From Plasmodium coatneyi (lineage: Eukaryota > Apicomplexa > Aconoidasida > Haemosporida > Plasmodiidae), in NCBI RefSeq assembly GCF_001680005.1, contig NC_033558.1, positions 650,501 through 714,500 of the forward strand: a stretch of 64,000 nt of DNA. The letters run 5' to 3'. Below, piece after piece: positions 63,201 to 64,000 of the stretch. Positions within the stretch are counted from its first letter, which is position 1. Each line of letters begins with the position of its first letter. The notes under the pieces were generated by a model that saw only the letters and a list, made by a program, of their open reading frames with translations, did not search any database and had not been told where the DNA came from. The translations under genes and the position numbers were made by a program.

Positions 63201-63932
63201 ACCACTGACCGGATTAACTAGGTATGCACCCATTTGGTTCTCCTTCCCGCGTGTTCCTAAAATGTGCCCCCCGAATACGTTCCCCCCGGAAATGGGGTTA
63301 CTCCCCACGCGGCTTCCGCCAACCGGGGGACCCCCCTTGCCGCTTACCTCCTTGGAGTCCATATACCCCAAATGCTGTTGCGCCCCGGAGAAAATGTACT
63401 CACCGCTTTTCATGGGAACATTCCTGCTGTTGCTAAACGTGTTCATATTCATCCGATTCGCGTCCACTCTATCGAAACCTTTCACATCGGGGTAGATCCC
63501 TTGATTGAAAATATTCTTGCGTGCACTCCCGTCGGCGGGGTTCAGACCTGACGGGGCGGTCCCCATGTTGCTATATATGTGACTGTTTACATTCCCTCCA
63601 CCCATTTTATTGTCCACGTATAAGAGCCCCCCGTTCGCATAAGGCGCGTTGGAGTGCATGTTGTTAAGGTTTACGTGGCTTTGAATTTTACCCACGAATT
63701 CGCCTTGATTGATCTTCGTATTCCCTGCCTGTCTGGAATCACTCACTTTCTGAGCATTCATTTTTAACAGACTGTTTTCTTCGTTGGTGTTTTTAAGAGG
63801 AGTCACTCCTGAGGAAACATTCACACTGTGTGCGTTTTCGAAGTCTGTATTTGCATTAACGTTCAGGTAATTCACTCTCCTTTCGTTAAACCCTTTATAA
63901 AATATGTTTTGGGAAAAATTTTTGTTCTCCAT
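60213..63932 (-). CDS. Asn/Gly-rich protein with coiled-coil and acidic tail (possible nucleoporin)
   Basis: Predicted 1239-residue protein; ATG at 63932. I do not recognise it with confidence. Residues 1 to about 840 are rich in Asn, Gly, Ser and Met, with degenerate Gly-Asn repeats and a few FG dipeptides (VFGG, LFGS, NFGN, LFGG). A folded region at about 860-960 includes KVFFYLNPKYIIEPLKRKIYQNM and TPWFCMVFDFDGISKLL. A coiled coil follows (about 1000-1110). The C-terminal 130 residues contain acidic Asp/Glu runs, a basic KRKKRRKKR cluster that could be a nuclear localisation signal, and an acidic end. Low-complexity N-terminus with FG dipeptides plus coiled coil is reminiscent of the Nup54/58/62 channel nucleoporins, but the FG count is low. 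Treat as a conserved hypothetical. Confidence 0.55.
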   Translation of the reverse strand: MENKNFSQNIFYKGFNERRVNYLNVNANTDFENAHSVNVSSGVTPLKNTNEENSLLKMNAQKVSDSRQAGNTKINQGEFVGKIQSHVNLNNMHSNAPYANGGLLYVDNKMGGGNVNSHIYSNMGTAPSGLNPADGSARKNIFNQGIYPDVKGFDRVDANRMNMNTFSNSRNVPMKSGEYIFSGAQQHLGYMDSKEVSGKGGPPVGGSRVGSNPISGGNVFGGHILGTRGKENQMGAYLVNPVSGGGPMPTSGKSAAAYEGGHSEANRVDSMMKDGLFGSMYRTIQGGTNANVNTNSAAVGNAQSSLSNFINGGMARNNPPVSDTAMNQVPFQTPDNLSNTKNPNLKIFDNQGNKLKDVDASNMSTNLSQLNQLGQLRQKISFSNFTNTVSSHHHRVNNNQSFNHIGNFGNGMNKLDTFNVPPAQGSNSMNKGTILNSTLLTGTLNSNGMSIPGMNLSNGGNLPSYGKHSMTNPLSGNALGMEGGGSHFAPMGHDSNQGNISDTHLAGIPMANAPNSGNLISVGNAHKGISEGHLKSRGNLINYGYLHNKGKVGEVIGMGTDGTNSNYGGMNLFGGGVPHANGLHYVNSMGGPINLKSNSEKVDLQREGTVLKGGVPDGGSALTRGANQCTVTQTAPNNNVISTDNYANLLKHLCTPIKSRLASNTTDRLNSGNIGEYANQEGKFPGEGAKGGNISAVHESVEVDMFVGSGAFKGSTDEGKAQESTNLGNIPGAVDFNGDADIVRKDPLDNITSMGNAVTNIGGGVPSWGHVYDLKKMNRFAEKKRRDEETAEVGCTNSEGNGQDGQDQTHGDNHNSDLHHEGKNKPTRSNRNNRRSKSKTKVFFYLNPKYIIEPLKRKIYQNMSLYIENLISDVQVSENKNRGEILADLHNTPWFCMVFDFDGISKLLNVFNKYLIYSDSLIIPDVLIGRKMEGENTSNVFTSKPVGENQQGEEHNYDPTQKAQGTFHHYFKKSEKLNLINKKINEYEHSIIESAEKLSYLKELCTSIKGQIDTKKKKLLLLMESAKLKLFAYKSKELQTILDIEKKSEFVTKEEEQINLTEEYYDMFKKINDGLHFLKKYSNVVISTQSMHEEITHEEENKHLCQSSVSTEDLSCENNLNGHDNDGDECDDEDDADGDDDDEYEEEEEHADQHSGEGNYPRNDHISNMHMSPGKRKKRRKKRNGHEVLLQRKNPTHDEFDDKADKEVNKKRKTVNQIKNLQWEKEDNEEWVDEFLEDF

Positions 63933-64000
63933 TTGGGGGCTGATCCGGGAGGTGCAAAGGCTTGGGGAGCTGATTCGGCCGATTAGTTGGATGCGCCGTT
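63933..64000. other. Window edge: upstream sequence of the Asn/Gly-rich gene
   Basis: Only 68 bases remain beyond the start codon of the last gene, too few to characterise. Confidence 0.5.

Noticed and set aside
1..64000. CRISPR arrays, transposons, integrated viruses, horizontal transfer islands
   Set aside because: No spaced direct repeats, terminal inverted repeats, transposase, reverse transcriptase or integrase motifs were seen. Gene content and codon character are uniformly Plasmodium-like.

Overview
The window is a core chromosomal segment of a malaria parasite, most likely of the Plasmodium vivax / P. knowlesi / P. cynomolgi group. The evidence is fairly balanced base composition in coding DNA, intergenic DNA studded with long poly(dA:dT) runs, short GT-AG introns of about 90 to 265 bp, Asn/Gly/Lys-rich low-complexity inserts inside conserved enzymes, and very long single-exon genes. 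The exact species cannot be resolved by eye. From memory, several neighbours (DNA polymerase alpha, mitochondrial S12, PPCS, TilS) also lie together on P. falciparum chromosome 4, so this looks like a conserved syntenic block, not a subtelomeric region. I see no variant-antigen genes, CRISPR, transposon or viral sequence.

Layout. 0.6-9.5 kb: a U2AF large-subunit splicing factor (-), the coenzyme A enzyme PPCS (-), an RNase PH-fold exosome subunit (+) and mitochondrial ribosomal protein S12 (+). 10.6-12.6 kb: a membrane protein with a LITAF-like zinc domain (-). 14.9-20.8 kb: five-exon DNA polymerase alpha (+). 21.3-33.1 kb: a ten-exon gene for a protein of about 3600 residues whose C-terminus resembles spatacsin (SPG11). 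It carries a one-base frame break in an A20 run and a perfect 20-bp hairpin in its coding sequence. 34.1-38.4 kb: a 1414-residue protein of unknown function, with a possible distant gamma-tubulin-complex (GCP) similarity. 39.2-39.7 kb: a small secreted protein. 40.1-40.8 kb: convergent tRNA-Glu(CUC) and tRNA-Ala(UGC) genes flanking a GC-richer island that may hold a non-coding RNA. 41.5-50.7 kb: a degenerate MSS116-like helicase (+), a TBP-like factor (-) and tRNA-Ile-lysidine synthetase TilS (+). 51.0-64 kb: a small orphan protein (+), a nuclear protein with a split AP2-like domain (-), a MAD1-like coiled-coil protein (+) and an Asn/Gly-rich protein (-).

There are sixteen protein genes and two tRNAs. 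They do not form one pathway; as usual in Plasmodium, housekeeping genes for replication, transcription, splicing, RNA turnover, organelle translation and mitosis sit beside lineage-specific ones. Genes come as divergent pairs sharing 0.6 to 2.4 kb upstream regions and convergent pairs with 180 to 1100 bp between stops. The most interesting items are the split AP2-like domain, the spatacsin-like giant gene with its frame break and hairpin, the LITAF-like protein, the GC-rich island between the tRNAs, and a 28-bp sequence duplicated just downstream of two minus-strand genes.
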